From: Lepturacanthus savala
Lineage: Eukaryota; Chordata; Actinopteri; Scombriformes; Trichiuridae
DNA: 64,000 bases
Assembly (NCBI GenBank): GCA_030544235.1
Contig: CM060472.1
Location: forward strand, 15,993,654-16,057,653
Direction of reading: 5' to 3'
A program made the translations under genes and the position numbers. The notes beneath the pieces were generated by a model. That model was not told where the DNA came from. It saw only the letters and a list, made by a program, of their open reading frames with translations, and did not search any database. Below are positions 36,201-50,200 of the stretch, one piece after another (the first letter of the stretch is position 1; each line of letters begins with the position of its first letter).

Positions 36201-38266
36201 ATGTGAGCGCGGCCCACTGAGCTTCCGGCTGAGCTCGCTGGAGGAAGTAGACGAGGTGATCGCTCACATCGGAGGCTGCCTGCACCGGATCTTCCCCACC
36301 GGCTCACCCGCGTAGGTGCCACACAAGTGTGAGCGAAATGAAAAAAACAGGAGCCCTTCAAGTGCTGTCAGAGGATGGAGAAAAAAAAAGGGACAATTTA
36401 AAGTATCATATTGTCCTTTAATTGTTTATGAAGAGACAAATGATGCAGCTGCAGTACCTGAAAGTATTAAAAGGTCATTTAAAACACAAAAATACTAAAC
36501 ATTTTATCAGTTAAAGTAGTGGATTTATGGAACAGTTTACCATGAAGAGTTGAAAATGTAAGTTTAAAAGTGATTTATTGAACAAAATTACTTTTAGGCA
36601 TTAGATGGATAAATTCTAACATTTAGTTTTGTGTTATTTCTGATGCTAAATGGTATACTAAGATGCTTCTGCACACATCTTTTGCGTTGACTTTTTTTAC
36701 ATACTGCCTGGATTCTTTAGCCTCTGAGACACCAGCTCCTTTCTTCTTTTTTCTCCTTATCTCTCTGTCTGGGATACAGCTTTTACATTTAAGAAAACTG
36801 TGTGTTTTGAATTTCATTTATAGTTCAGAAGTAATATTCCCTTTGTCTCTCATCCCTCCCCTCCCTCTCTCTCTGTGTAAGGAAGGAAGATGATGAGGAA
36901 GCTGAATTTGAAGCCTCCGGAGAGGACAGCGGCCCTGCAGGCCGTCTGGGAGGAGCAGAGCTCGGCTGACGTGGGGCCCTGCGGTAAATCAGCCCGAACA
37001 TGTCTAAAACGCATGAAAAACATCCCATGTTTTGTATTTAAATATCTCAAGTTAATGTTGTTGCGGTGTGACTCTCCGCAGGCGGCTTCTCTCATCAGTA
37101 CTGGTGTGTGTGTGACTTCATGGGTCTGCCCTACAGAGAGGAGGTCCAGTGGGTCAGTGCTGCACATTTATTTTCTGCTTTATTCTCTTCTATCAGCTGA
37201 TTATTCCATGTTTTTTTAATATACTTTTTCTGACACATCTTCAGCTGCTTTTTCTTCTGCTTTTTTCTTCCCTTTCCTCTGCTAAATTTACTGCTGTTTA
37301 TTACTCTTTTGTTGCTTCCTAATATGATTCATTTTGTCTTCCTCTTTCTTTTTCTGATACTCTCTCATCCACCACTCCTTACTCTGCAAAAAATTAAATC
37401 TTATCAGAGGTAAATATCTTATATTTAGTGCATTTATTACATACATTAGTGTAATTTTCTTGAATTATCTTCTTTTTCCAGAATTTGAGATAAAAAAGTT
37501 GGGATTATGAGATAAAAAGTCCATAATATGAGATAAAAAGATATAAAAAGTCAGTTAATCTTATTTTAATGAAAATACAAAATTGACCAAAATCAAGGGG
37601 AAAGAAATTGAAATAAGCTAAATTATCTGCCATTGAAATCAGACATTTCAAGATAATTCTGCTCAGTATTGGACTAATTGTACCAAAGGAAAAGATATTT
37701 TCCACATGTTAAGATTTAACAATGTATAACATACATTTCCTCTGCTCTTAAATAGGGCTAATTATCGATTAGTTGTTTTAGTTTGTTTTGTTAGTTGTTT
37801 CCCAAAGCTGAAACCAGAAAATAATCAGATATTAGAAGCTGGAAGCAGAGAATTTTGAGATAAATATAATAGTTGACAACTGATGATTGCAACTAAACAA
37901 CAACTGTGCAGATTATTGTTGCACCTGAACACACAGTCATGAAACTGATTCATCTCTTTGCTTTCCACCTGTTGTCATGGACGCCTCCTTCAGGATGTGG
38001 ACACCATCTATCTTACTCAGGACACCAGAGAGCTCAACCTGCAGGACTTCATTCACCTGGAGAACAGGTACGTACACTGTTCAGCATCTCCATCTATCAT
38101 TAGTGTGAGTTTGACAACGAGAGCAAGGATTTTATCTTCCAGTCTTTTAGTATTGTGTATAAATACTGTTTAATGTTTTGTTGTCTGCAGGGATCTAATA
38201 CCGATCATTGCAGCTCTGGAGTACAACCAGTGGTTCACCAAACTCTCTGCCAAAGACTATAAACTG
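19340..38266 (+). CDS. carmil1: carmil1 exons 1-9: PH-like domain and linker
   Basis: Exons: 19340-19379, 23736-23833, 29628-29678, 35544-35603, 36190-36311, 36886-36983, 37082-37152, 37994-38067, 38191-38266 (residues 1-230). The first three introns are long (4.4, 5.8 and 5.9 kb) and later ones short. Exons 2-5 encode the lipid-binding PH-like fold (VQLEVKGDKVENRVLALAS, AYLLTTRIPSK, ETSFSYLDIQGI, EVIAHIGGCLHRIFP). Exon 6 uses the acceptor at 36885, the only nearby AG that keeps frame, giving SPAKMMRKLNLKPPERTAAL. Exons 7-9 (REEVQWDVDTIYLTQDT) lead into the repeats. Confidence 0.93.
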
Positions 38267-41200
38267 GTAATATCACACTACTCCACTCTTAGTAAAACTT
38301 TGTTTCATATTTCACAAAACAGTTAATGCTGACACATTAGAGATGGACTTATGGGCTTCTGCTGCTTCACCAAATATCTTTTCACTTTTTTTTGACTTTT
38401 TCTCTAATTTTTGAGTTTTGGTGAAATATTGGATGATTTGAACCTTTATTGAAATGAAATTATGTGAATTTAGACAGAAAATGTCCATTTAGTGAAGCCG
38501 TTAACAACTCATAGACATGTCATTGACATGTGAAATGTGAGCCGTCTACACGCTGCTGTTTTTTTAAGACGTCAAAAGACTAAAAGGTTGAATCACTGGT
38601 TTCATCTTTAACCTTTTTCTGTTGTATTTTAAAAGCTTGTTATATTATCCGTTGTGTCAAATCTGCTAAGTAACTAAAGCTGCCAGATATATGTAAACGT
38701 AGTGGAGTCAACTATAAAGTAGCATCACTTGGAGCTACATAAGTACAATTAAGTACAAATACACCAAAATTGTACTTAAGTACAGTATTTGAGTAGTACT
38801 TTCCATCACTGGCCAAATTACATGAGCCAATAACATCAAAATATCAGAAATCAAAACATTCAAACATTGGTTAAGATTATTAGAATGATCATTTGTAGTG
38901 AAATATTTATATATTATTAAATATACTTTCAGATCAGTTTGTATTTTGCTCCACAGAAACTTCACTGACATGAAATGAAAGTCCTGTTTTCTTTTGGTTT
39001 TTTTTCTGCCCTCCAGCCTACGGACGTGTGCGATCAAATCCTCAGAGTGGTGGCTCGATCCAGCCGGCTGGAGGAGCTGGTGCTGGACAACACTGGACTC
39101 AAAAGGTCAGAGGTCAAACAGAACCAGCAGGACACAACGCTGTGTTCAGTTTTACCGCTCGATGACATCACGACTCATGTTGTCCCTCTTCTTTCTCCTC
39201 TGCAGTGATTTTGCTCAGAAACTGGCCAACGCTCTGTCACACAACCCGGCATCCACACTACACACACTCAACCTGAGCAACAACTCCCTGGAGGACAAAG
39301 GTCACACACACACGCCGATCACACAACATGTATTCACTTGGTAGATACATTTTTTCTTGTGGAACTTTAGTTTTGTATATATTATCTTAGTGTTATTCAT
39401 ACATTTGTGAAAGAAAAGCATCATATTTTGGGGGAAACATGTACTGTTGCCTAGAGTGAGGATCAGCAATCCAAAAACTCAACCTCAGACTTTTTTTTTG
39501 GACTTTAATTTTGATTTAATTTATGCAGTGCAGGAAATATTAAACTTTTCAATGTTTGTGTCTGTATTTTTTATTTCTTTCCTGTCATAAATAATCCAAA
39601 TATGTAAATAACAAATACAATTCAAAATAAGAAACGTTCCTGAAACCTACAAGTTTCTTGGTTATTTCAAGGTTATATTGTTGCCACTTGTAAACAAATA
39701 AAACACGTTTTACAGATTTAAAATGTGTTCATTAAACAAATAAAACATGTCTCAAAAATTCGAAGAAAACAAATCTTCTAGTACAAAATAAACAACAGAA
39801 CATGTGGCACTAATTTTCTGCTCTGATGTGCTTCTCTATTTTTCTCATATTTGTGTGAGCCTCTCCTTTTTTTGCACTTTTGAAACATGCTTTATTTTTA
39901 AAGTCATTAGTAAAACATGTTTCATTTGTTCACTGCAAGGTGACATCAATATAACCCCATATTCAATCAATACAATACAAGTATTGTATGTTTTTGACAC
40001 TTAACTGTAATCTTGTTGAAGAAATTTAATGTGAAACAAACATGATCCATCACTGTTAACTCGCAGGAAAACTCTCAGGTTAAGGCGTGCGCCCCCTGGT
40101 GGCCATGCCAGAGTCCTCTCGGCTTAGTAAAGTGTGTTTTCTTCCTGCAGGATCGTCTGCTCTGAGTTCTCAGCTCGCCAAGCTGCCCATGGGCCTGAAG
40201 CAGCTGAACCTTTCCAGAACCTCCATGTCTCCTAAAGGTGAAAAACAGAGAAGCAGGAAAACTCCTGCACTGCACTCAACAACGACTTCCTGGACTTGAC
40301 GTTTGCGTGGTGATGTTTTTTGCAGGAGTGAACAGCCTGTGTCAGGCTCTCTGTGCCAACCCAGCCGTCTGCTCCACACTCACACACCTCGACCTGTCTG
40401 GAAACTCACTCAGAGGGGACGACCTGCCGGTGAGTGATAACTTCTGCTCTGACAAAACCAAAGACAGTTTCCATGGAACAAACAACTTTAAACTTGCCTT
40501 GTTTTCACATGTTAAACAGATTTAAAACCTCTTGAAACGATTTGGTTTATTTCATGATTTCATGATTTTTTTAATCAGTGTTAATTGTAACAGAAGTTGA
40601 GATTTAGAGTAATGAATGGTTCTTCTTGGCCTGAGACAAACTTTGCAAACCGAAAGTCAAGATAAACCTTTTTAGAACTAAGTTCTACTTTTTTTTTAAC
40701 ATGTTTTCACAAGTTTTACAACAGTGTGCTGTTTTTTTTCTTCACAGAATCTGCACAGCTTCCTGAGTCAGTCCAACTGCTTGGAAACTCTGGACCTGTC
40801 CAACAGCGACTGCTCCCTGGAGCAGGTGAAAGCAGCTGAAACACACACACACACACACACACACACTGAACACATAGTTTGCAAATAAGGCTTCTCTCAA
40901 AAAACCTAAAATTATTCCCTGCTATTTAAACTGGCAACATTTAATTTAAAGAAAATTTGAAATTAATAATTGAAATAATCTTAATAGGATTTTTTAAATA
41001 TATTTCTTTTAATTAAGTCATTTAATTGTTATAAAGTTACTTTCAATAATTCTCTTCTTTACTTGTCTTTTCTATACATTGATCTATAGTCTCCCTGAAG
41101 TCTGCAAAACCCAGCAACAAATACACAATTTACAATCGCATTTATCAATAAAAGAAATAAAGGTAAAACGAGCCAAAATAGATCTGAAAATAAGTAGCTC

Positions 41201-44200
41201 TACAGATGAAAACTTGTGTTTTTTTCAGGTATGTGCGTCTCTGCTTAGAGGATCTTTGAAGCATCTTTCTGTCCTCAACATGTCAAAGACCATCTACTCC
41301 CACAGGTGAGAGGTTAAAAAAAAATCACTCTCTATGACGTTCACCATCGGACATGAAAGAAGAAGCTTTGGAACATGTGTTATTCATTAATCTGTGATCA
41401 TGCCATGTCATTTATAAATAAGGGTGCATTAGGGGCCCTGTGTTCTCACTGACTTTTAAAGTACACACTCACTCACTCCACACACTCACTCAGGAAGAGC
41501 AAAGAAATCTCTACGTCCTTCAAGCAGTTCTTCAGCTCCTCTCAGGCCCTGAGCTCTGTCAATCTGTCAGGAACCAGGCTGCCTCTGGAGGCTCTGAAGT
41601 AAGAAAACAGCCACATCCAACCTTTTTTTGCAAATTTTCAGCCGTTTTTTGAATTTCTGGCGTTTCCATCCACCTATTTATTCAGAAATTTTTGAAATTG
41701 CAAATAGGAAAATGTGGATGGAAACACAACTCCTGATCAAAGTTTTTTTTTTATTTTTCCCATCTACAGAGCTTTGTTGTTGGGACTCGGCTGCAACCCA
41801 AACATCAGCGATGTGTCTCTGGATCTCAGCTGCTGTGAGGTAAAACTGCCACCAACCTCCAAACTAAATCACTTTCATCAGGGTTCATCAAAATACTTTC
41901 TAACCATAGATAGAAGGATATTAGAGGTGCAACGATTAATCAATAATTTGCCAATTAGATTAATCACTATTTTTACTATCAAACTGTTTCCAGCTTCTCA
42001 AATCTGATTGTTTTCATTTTTTTAGTATTCTATAATAGTAAACTGATGATCTTTGGGTTGTGGACTGTTGGTCTGGACAAAAAAGGCATTTTAGGATGAA
42101 TCTTCGGATTAGAGAAACAATGATCGACATATTGCACCATTTTATGAACCAAACAATTAATTGATTAATCATGTCAATAGTCGATAGATTAATGGACTAT
42201 CAAAAATAGTCGTTAGTTGCAGCCCTAAATTAATTATTAAGAAATGAGCTGTCTTCTGCTCTCAGCTGCGTTCAGGAGGCTCTCAGATTCTGGAGGGCTG
42301 CATCGCTGAGATCCCCAACATCTCCAGTCTGGACATTTCTGACAACGGTGAGGGGGGAAGGTTTTTCAGATTTATTTGTAGATGAAGCTGTATCGACTTT
42401 GATCTTCACCCGTCGGTGTCTCCGTGTTGTGCTGCTCAGGTCTGGACATGGATCTGACCACGCTGCTGGTCTGGCTGGCCAAGAACCGCTCCATCAGACA
42501 CCTTTCACTGGGCAAGAACTTCAACAACATAAAGTCCAAGTGGGTGAAGTAGCATCATCAGCAGACTAGTCCAGCACTTTCTAAATGTTTTCTTTCATAT
42601 GAATTCAGCTGAAAATATTACAATTTGATGATGAAATCTCTAATCAAAACATTTTTTGCCTTTAAAAAAAGAATGCTATTTTATCAATGACATGTTTTTT
42701 TTCATCAGAAATGTAGCTCAAGTCCTGGACAACCTGGTTCACATGATTCAAGAGGAGGACTCAGTGAGTGAAAGTTCTCAGTATCACTATCACATGTTTC
42801 TCCAAATATGATCATCCCTCACCGTGACCGTCTTCTCCCCTCCAGCCGCTGACCTCGCTCTCCCTGGCTGACTCCAGGCTGAAGGCCGACCTCTCCATCG
42901 TCCTCAACGCTCTGGGCAGCAACACATCTCTGACCAAACTGGACATCAGCGGAAACGCCATGGGAGACATGGGAGCCAAGATGCTCGCCAAAGCCCTGCA
43001 GATCAACACCAAGCTGAGGTTAACAGAGATGCAGCAGCAACCTGTGATGAGTTGGAGCAAAGTATTTAAGTCTGACAACTGTTCAGTCTGCAATTCTGAA
43101 ATAAATAAGTAAACGCAGTGGTGGAAAACTTAAGTGCATTTACTTAAGTACTGTACAGTTTCACCTTTCCTCAGGACCCCTCACATTTATCTGCTGACCC
43201 TTTTGAGGGGCCCTGCCCATAGGTTGGGAACCGCTGGACTAAACTATCTAACTTTTTATAGAGTAGTTGAACCTGTATGTCTTTCTGTCTGCAGGACAAT
43301 AGTGTGGGACAGAAACAACATCAGTCCTCAGGGCCTGCAGGACGTTGCTGCTGCTTTGGAGAAGTGAGTTTAAAACCTTGAGCTGCAACTAACGACTATA
43401 CTAATAGTCGATTGATCTATTGATGAGTGAAACGACTAATTGTCAAGCTTTACTAGCTTCACTTTACTGATTCAATTCCCCCCTCATTCAGAAACTACAC
43501 CATTCGTTTCATGCCTGTTCCCATCATGGATGCTGCTCAGGCACTGAAGGCGAACCCTGAGAAGACAGAGGACGCCTTGCTTAAGGTTACTGTCTCTTTT
43601 TCCTTTTTCATGATTTTACTGACTTGGTGTAGATTTAGATGTGTAAAAATCCTGAAAGTAACTTTAAGATTAGGTTTGTTTTGTGTTGTCAGATGGAGCA
43701 GTACATGCTGAGAAACCATGAGACGCGTAAATACCTCCAGGAGCAGGCGTACCGGCTGCAGCAGGGGATTGTCACTACCACCACACAACAGGCAAGCACA
43801 CACAAACGCACACACACACACGCACCGACGTTACCGGATGTTGACGGATCTCTTTGCTCCCTGTGCAGATGATAGACACAATGTGCGTGAAGGTGCAGGA
43901 TCACCTGAACTCTCTGAAGTTCACAGAGACCAACTCAGTCCAGGAGGATATGAAGACGGCAGAGAATCTCATCAAAGACGCCAGGAACTCAAAGACGGTA
44001 AGAAGACACCAAAACTAGTCCGGATGGTTAATACCGGACTAACAAAAGCCTGTAACTTAAATAATGATGAATCTCACGTCTCATTATCTCTCTACCTCGC
44101 TCGTCCCTCCAGTTGCTCCCCAACCTGTACCACCTGATGAGTGGCGGCTCGAGGGGGGCGTGTGTCGGAGCCATTCAGGACAAGCTGGAGTCGATGGCTG

Positions 44201-47200
44201 GAGAGGTTTCCGTGGTGATGGAAGAGCAGCTACAGGTACTCACACCTGCACGCTAACGGTAACCTGTTGCACTTCGCTGTGTGAGCATTGTTGGATTGTT
44301 GGATAACCCCCTCCTCCCCTCCTTCTCCAGACGATGCTGGCGTCCATGGTGGACGCCGCCGAGAATCTGTGTCCACACGTGATGAAGAGGAGCAGCCTTC
44401 GCCAGGACCTGCTGAAGGCCAGTGCAGGCAGGATGAGCGTTCCACGCAGCTTCGTCACCGCCACGCTGCTGGAGCAGTCCGGGGTCGACATCATCAATAA
44501 GATCAGGTTTGATTGGCCGTGCAGGCGTGTGTGCGTTAACATCCCTGATGCACTGCAAAAAAATAAACTCTTATCAGGTGAAAATGTCTTGAATTTTGTA
44601 CAATTTGTCCTATATTGAGTAAAATTATCTCATTGCATTGGCAGACAATTTCTTGTTTCGAGTTCAATATACAATTTCATGTGACATACACATCAGAGTT
44701 TACAAAGAAGCCCAGAAGCAACAGTTAACACACACAGAGCTGCAACAAAGGAAATGGAGGAGGAGCATATGGGAAGTGTTGGTTACCCTGTACAAAACCA
44801 AGAAGTTAACATCTAAGAAAATTGTTGGCCAATATTCCACATAACACATTTTTATATGTATTTTCACATTTGAAAACATAAATAATATATATTAAAAATT
44901 CTTGGATACCAGTTAAGTCTGAGAGGGCTCGGGGCTTAGTTTTTTTTCAAACAAAACAAAGAAAAAAATACATTAATTAACTTTATCTTTTTCTTTGTGT
45001 TGCAGTGAAGTGAAGCTCAGCATCGCATCGTTTCTGTCAGATCGCATCGTGGATGAAATCCTGGAGTCTCTGTCCAGATCACAGCACATTCTGGTCAGTG
45101 TCCTCTACACCTCTCTGTCTCTTTTTTTTGTCCTCGGTGCCTGTTTTATCATCGCTCTCATTTCCGTCTCCAGACTGACCATCTGATGAGGAAAGGCCAA
45201 CCTCGGCTGCGACAGGAGTCTCAGATAGAGACAGAGGTTCTGGATGAGATGGTTCTGCAGCCAGAAAACAACGAGCAGGAACAGAAAGAAAACCAGAACC
45301 GCGGCCGAAAACACGGGCTGGAGGACATGGACACCTGCATGGTTGGAAAACACAAAATATACAAAGCAGCAGAGTCATTAATATTCTGAATAGATTGTGG
45401 AAACCTTCAGTAACACCATCAAAAATGAACCACTGAACTAAACCAGCATCACTGATGTGTAGAAATAAAAGCTGTTTTTGCTGTTTAGATGACTCCGAAA
45501 TCCAAGAGGAAGAGTATTCTGGTCAGGATGCTGCGTCCGGTCTCTGTGGCTTTTGGTGAGTGATACAGAAAATACTATGTTAAAGAAAAATATTAGACAC
45601 AATCCATATTTTCTTACCCATACTCTTTTTCTGGCCTTTATCACTTCCTGCACTGCAAAAAAATGAAATCTTAATCTTTAGTGGAAATGTGAGAATATGT
45701 TGTTTTTAGTGCAATTATAATCCAATATTGAGTAGAATTATCTTATAATATCTCATTCCATTGGCAGATAATTCTGATTATTTCAAGTTTTTTTTCCATG
45801 ATTTTGGTCAATTTAGTCTTGTTCTAAAATTGTTTGACTTTTTATCGTAATGTCATTTTATCTCATAATTCTGACTTTTTGTGTCAAATTCATTCTACTC
45901 TACTTGTTAACCCTGCTAAACGTTCTAGATATTTAACTTCACACGCTGTTCTGCTGTTGTCTATCAGAGATGGAGTTTGACCTGGACAAGGCTCTGGAGG
46001 AGGTTCCCATCCATGTGGAGGACCCGCCGCCTCCTCCTCCTCCTTCACAGCCTTCAGACAGAATGTCGGCCTGCTGTGGAGACCTCCCCACTGAACAGGT
46101 GGACGCGAAGCCCGCCGGTTTGAGCGAGCTGCCGCCTGTGGAGCACAGGACGCTGGAGCATCATACCAAACTCCGTCCAAAACCCAAGAAGAGAACAAAA
46201 CCCAGTCGACCAGCTGTAAGTTCCCATCAATTATCAGTAATGAAACAACATAGCAATGTATTTATTCACTGTCATCATATAATCTGAACAGCAAAACAAA
46301 GATTATTAGAGGATAACGCCACTCTTATATCACCAATCCGTCTTCAATGCAAGGAATTGCCACACTTATTTTTGTCTATATTGAATTTTTTGCTATTTTG
46401 AATGTTCTCCAATCTATTGATTATTGAAACAATTAATCAATTAGTTGTTTGGTTCATAAAATGGTGTAAAATGTCGATCACTAAAGCTGAAGATGCAACC
46501 AAAAATGTATTTTTTTTCCCAAACCAGCCACAACCCAAGGATCATCAATTTACTAGTATAGAAGACTAAGGAAACCAGAAAATAATCAGATTTGAGAAGC
46601 TGGAACCAGATAATTTAGGCATTTTCTTCTGATAATGACTCAAATCAATTAATTGATTATCAAAATAGTTGGCAACTAATTAATGAATTAATTAATTGTT
46701 GCAGCTCTAGTACAGAATATCTCTGAACCAGAAGATCTATTTCTGCTTTTGGGTATTCATACAGTTTTTATGTATCCTGTGGGTGGGGTTACACTTAAAA
46801 AATATATATATATTTATATATTCTGTCTTTTGTTCTTCAGCGGGAGGCCACCGGTGGCTTGGCAACACCAGAGGCAGAGCAGAACAGCATCATGGGAAAG
46901 CTGGATGAGGGTCTGGAGGAGTTCTTCTCCAAGAAAGTCATCAAACTTGGCTTCAAGTGAGAGTTTGACATTTTTTCAAGTTTTCAAAGTACAGCAAACA
47001 ACACAAAAACATATGATTGCATTTCTTCAGTCTTCTCATTACCCAGTTTTCAGTATTGGAAGATCAAGATTCAATCATCCTATGATGCTGGCTGTGATAA
47101 ATCTGCTAAAATCATATCCATTATAATTTTATGTCATCAGCATAAAAAAGCAACCAATTCTGTATTTGGTAGATTTGCAGGAGTAGATAATAGTGTGTTT

Positions 47201-50200
47201 CTTTCTAATTCTGTTATTATTTTTAAATTCGCCAGGCGTCCTGCTGTAAAAGCTCCATCCTCAAGCACACAGGAAGGAGCAGAAAAGAAACGCGAATCCA
47301 GGAAGAGCAGTTTCTTTAACCTCATCAAATCCCGAACCTCCCGCTCAGAGAAGAGCCACGGGGCTGCAGCAATTAATCCACCGCACCCCGTTTCCTCCTC
47401 CTCCTCCTCCTCCTCCTCCTCCTCTTCCTCTTCCACCACCACCACCAGCACCCCACACTCTTCCTCTGTCATCCCAGTAACCGAGGAGTCAAGATCCAAC
47501 ACGCCACCTGGGCCACAACAGGAGGTCCCCCTGGCTCAATCACAGGACCACACGGATTCTGAGGTTGAGGCCTCTCCAACCGCCGCTGAGGAGGAGAAAG
47601 AGGAGGAGCCAGTAGAGAAGAATGAATCTCCTGAGAAGGACGAGGCTGTGGAGAAGAAGGAGAACCCCCATATACCTCGTCATATCGGTGTCCCTATGAT
47701 GGGCCTGGACCTGATGGCTGAGATGAAAGCCCGGCAGGAGAGAATAGCGGCTCAGAAGGTGGGTGAACAGTTCATTACATGTTATAGCTTTGACTAACTA
47801 ATCAGTAAAACTCTTGACTATTATAAAAGCCCTGGTTTGTCTTTTTTCAGTCTGAGTCGCTCCTACAGGACAAGGTGAACGCTGGCTCAGGTACGCTTTA
47901 TTGACATCTAGAGGTTGTAACCATAGATACACGCTTAAACATACAAGCTTTAATTATGATTAAATACGACCATATTGATCGACAAGGGGAAATTTCACAC
48001 TAACAACAGTACAACGAGGAAACAGTCAAACATCTAAAGTTTGTTTGTGGAATTTTCTCAGACATTGAAGTGAAATGAAAAATCCAGTTTTATTGTTGTG
48101 TCCCTGTGTTAATATTTCATATATCTCATTATATACATTAGAGTATTGTCACATCTCATTTCATAATCATAATTTATAGTTTATCATGACTTATCCTGCA
48201 TTCAGGGGCTTTTACGAAAGTTCACCCCATCAATTCAATCAATTTATTATTTAAAAACAAAAAATATGTAAATACTAAGCTCCGTCCATTTTCTTGCTGT
48301 CTAATCATATGTGAGGATTTGAATAATCCTCTTTAAACCTCAAATAATTTGGAATACACGTCACAAAAGACTTTAATTTCATGTTTCACTGAATGCTTCA
48401 CTAAATTTTCTGATTTAACAAAGTAATGAATGCACAATAATTATTGTGATAAGTATTATGTATTAATAGGTCCACCATATCGAGACCAGGACTGTACATC
48501 ACTGTTTCTGTTGTTTTTTTGCAGCCAAGCCAAATGTCCATCCCACTGTCACAGCAGACACTGATGAGTCCAGACCAGAACCGGCTCCCAGGTTCAAACC
48601 CCCCTGCATCGGCCCCAAACCGCCTCCACCCCAGGCAGCCAAACCCCCACTGAGTCCCCGTATCTCTGTACCCCTCAGTCCAACCAGTCCCACCAGTCCC
48701 ACCAGTCCCACCAGTCTTGCCAGTCCCACCGGTCCAACCAGTCCCACTAGTCCCATTAGTCCCACTAGTCCAACCAGTCCCACTAGCCCAACTAGTCCCA
48801 GACCAGCCAGCAGCGACATCCATGGTAAGCAGGGTCTGGGTAGCTCGGATTTAATATTACTTACATGGGTTTGCACCAAGGTTAAATAGATTGTTTTGCT
48901 GTTCTTAGATGATTCTGCAGAGGCTCCATCAACAAAAGGACCACTTCCTGCTCCTCGCCTGAAGAGGGCACCATCAGAGCAGGAGAAAGAGAGCACCAGT
49001 AGCAGTCCTGCTGGACCCCCGTCTCCACTGGACGGTCAGTATCTGTGTAGAACTTCAGGAAACTGGACAAGTAACTGCTGGATTATACTGTATTTGTAGC
49101 ATTCCATTACGACAAAAATCATTTACACCTGTAAGCTATTGAAAGTCTAATTTAAAAAAAAAATTCCCTGGACAAAATCTATACAAATGCCTATAAAAAG
49201 TCTATTTACCATTCACCAGACAGTTTGGTATTATTTTAACATATGTTCAATAATGTTAATTCAATACCAAACCTTTTTTCCAGATTACCTAGTCTGGGGA
49301 ATGTAGACATGTTTTCAATATAAAGTCTAAAGTTTCATAGGTTTCCTTAATGTAATTTTCATATTGAAACTACTAAAACCCAGGACCAAGTGAATTTTTG
49401 GTCTAAATCTTCTCTTGATGATGCGGCCACATCTGGTAAATCACTGTAATCCTGATTTGAAGAATCATACTTATGATTGAGGAGAGGCTGACTTAGGCCA
49501 TTTTATTTTTATTTATTATATATTTTTTATCCTGAGTCAAATGTTTTTGCCCAAATCAGGATAAAATGTCTTGACTTGAACAATTTAACAAGCCTTCATT
49601 ATGGCGGCCGCTTTAACAAGCAGGAAGAAGCTAAGAAGCAAGTCATATTTTTTATAATATATTTTTATTATATAATATTTATACATAGTTAAGCAACATA
49701 AGTCTACAAAAGAAGCCGAACGGAGGAGGATAAATACAACTTTGCAGATGACAGACCACTGTTGCAGCTGCAGCCTCGGTTGCTGAGATATTTCCAAACT
49801 TCTGACTGGTACTGCATAATTTTTTTAATAATGAAGGCATGACTCATACTGTAGCTGAAAATATGCTTAATGACTGCTTTGGAGGCCATATTTGACGCCT
49901 CCTCACCCCCCAAACACACACACATACACACACACACACAGACACACACACACAGACACAAAGCATCCGAAGCAAAGGTCCTTTCCACTTAAACTGGACA
50001 CATTCCAAAACCAGCCTGTACTTGACATGTCAGAGTGTAGTTTCACACTCCACTTGTGTAATTAACTCAAACAGGAGCTCAGTGTTTTTCCTTAAAGCAG
50101 CGTTTCCCCCTGTGTAATCAAAAAGGCAAGTTGTCTTCTACAATTGTTGTGTAAAAGAGAAGAAAGTGTTATTTATACGTCCGCGGAGGCGTTCAGCGCA

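Noticed and set aside
47137..47502. Minus-strand frame with a poly-Glu run
   Set aside because: Antisense of the poly-Ser codons in carmil1 exon 33.
48499..48996. 165-residue minus-strand frame rich in GLVGLVGL repeats, collagen- or elastin-like
   Set aside because: It is the antisense shadow of the Ser-Pro-Thr minisatellite in carmil1 exon 35, which has splice and homology support.
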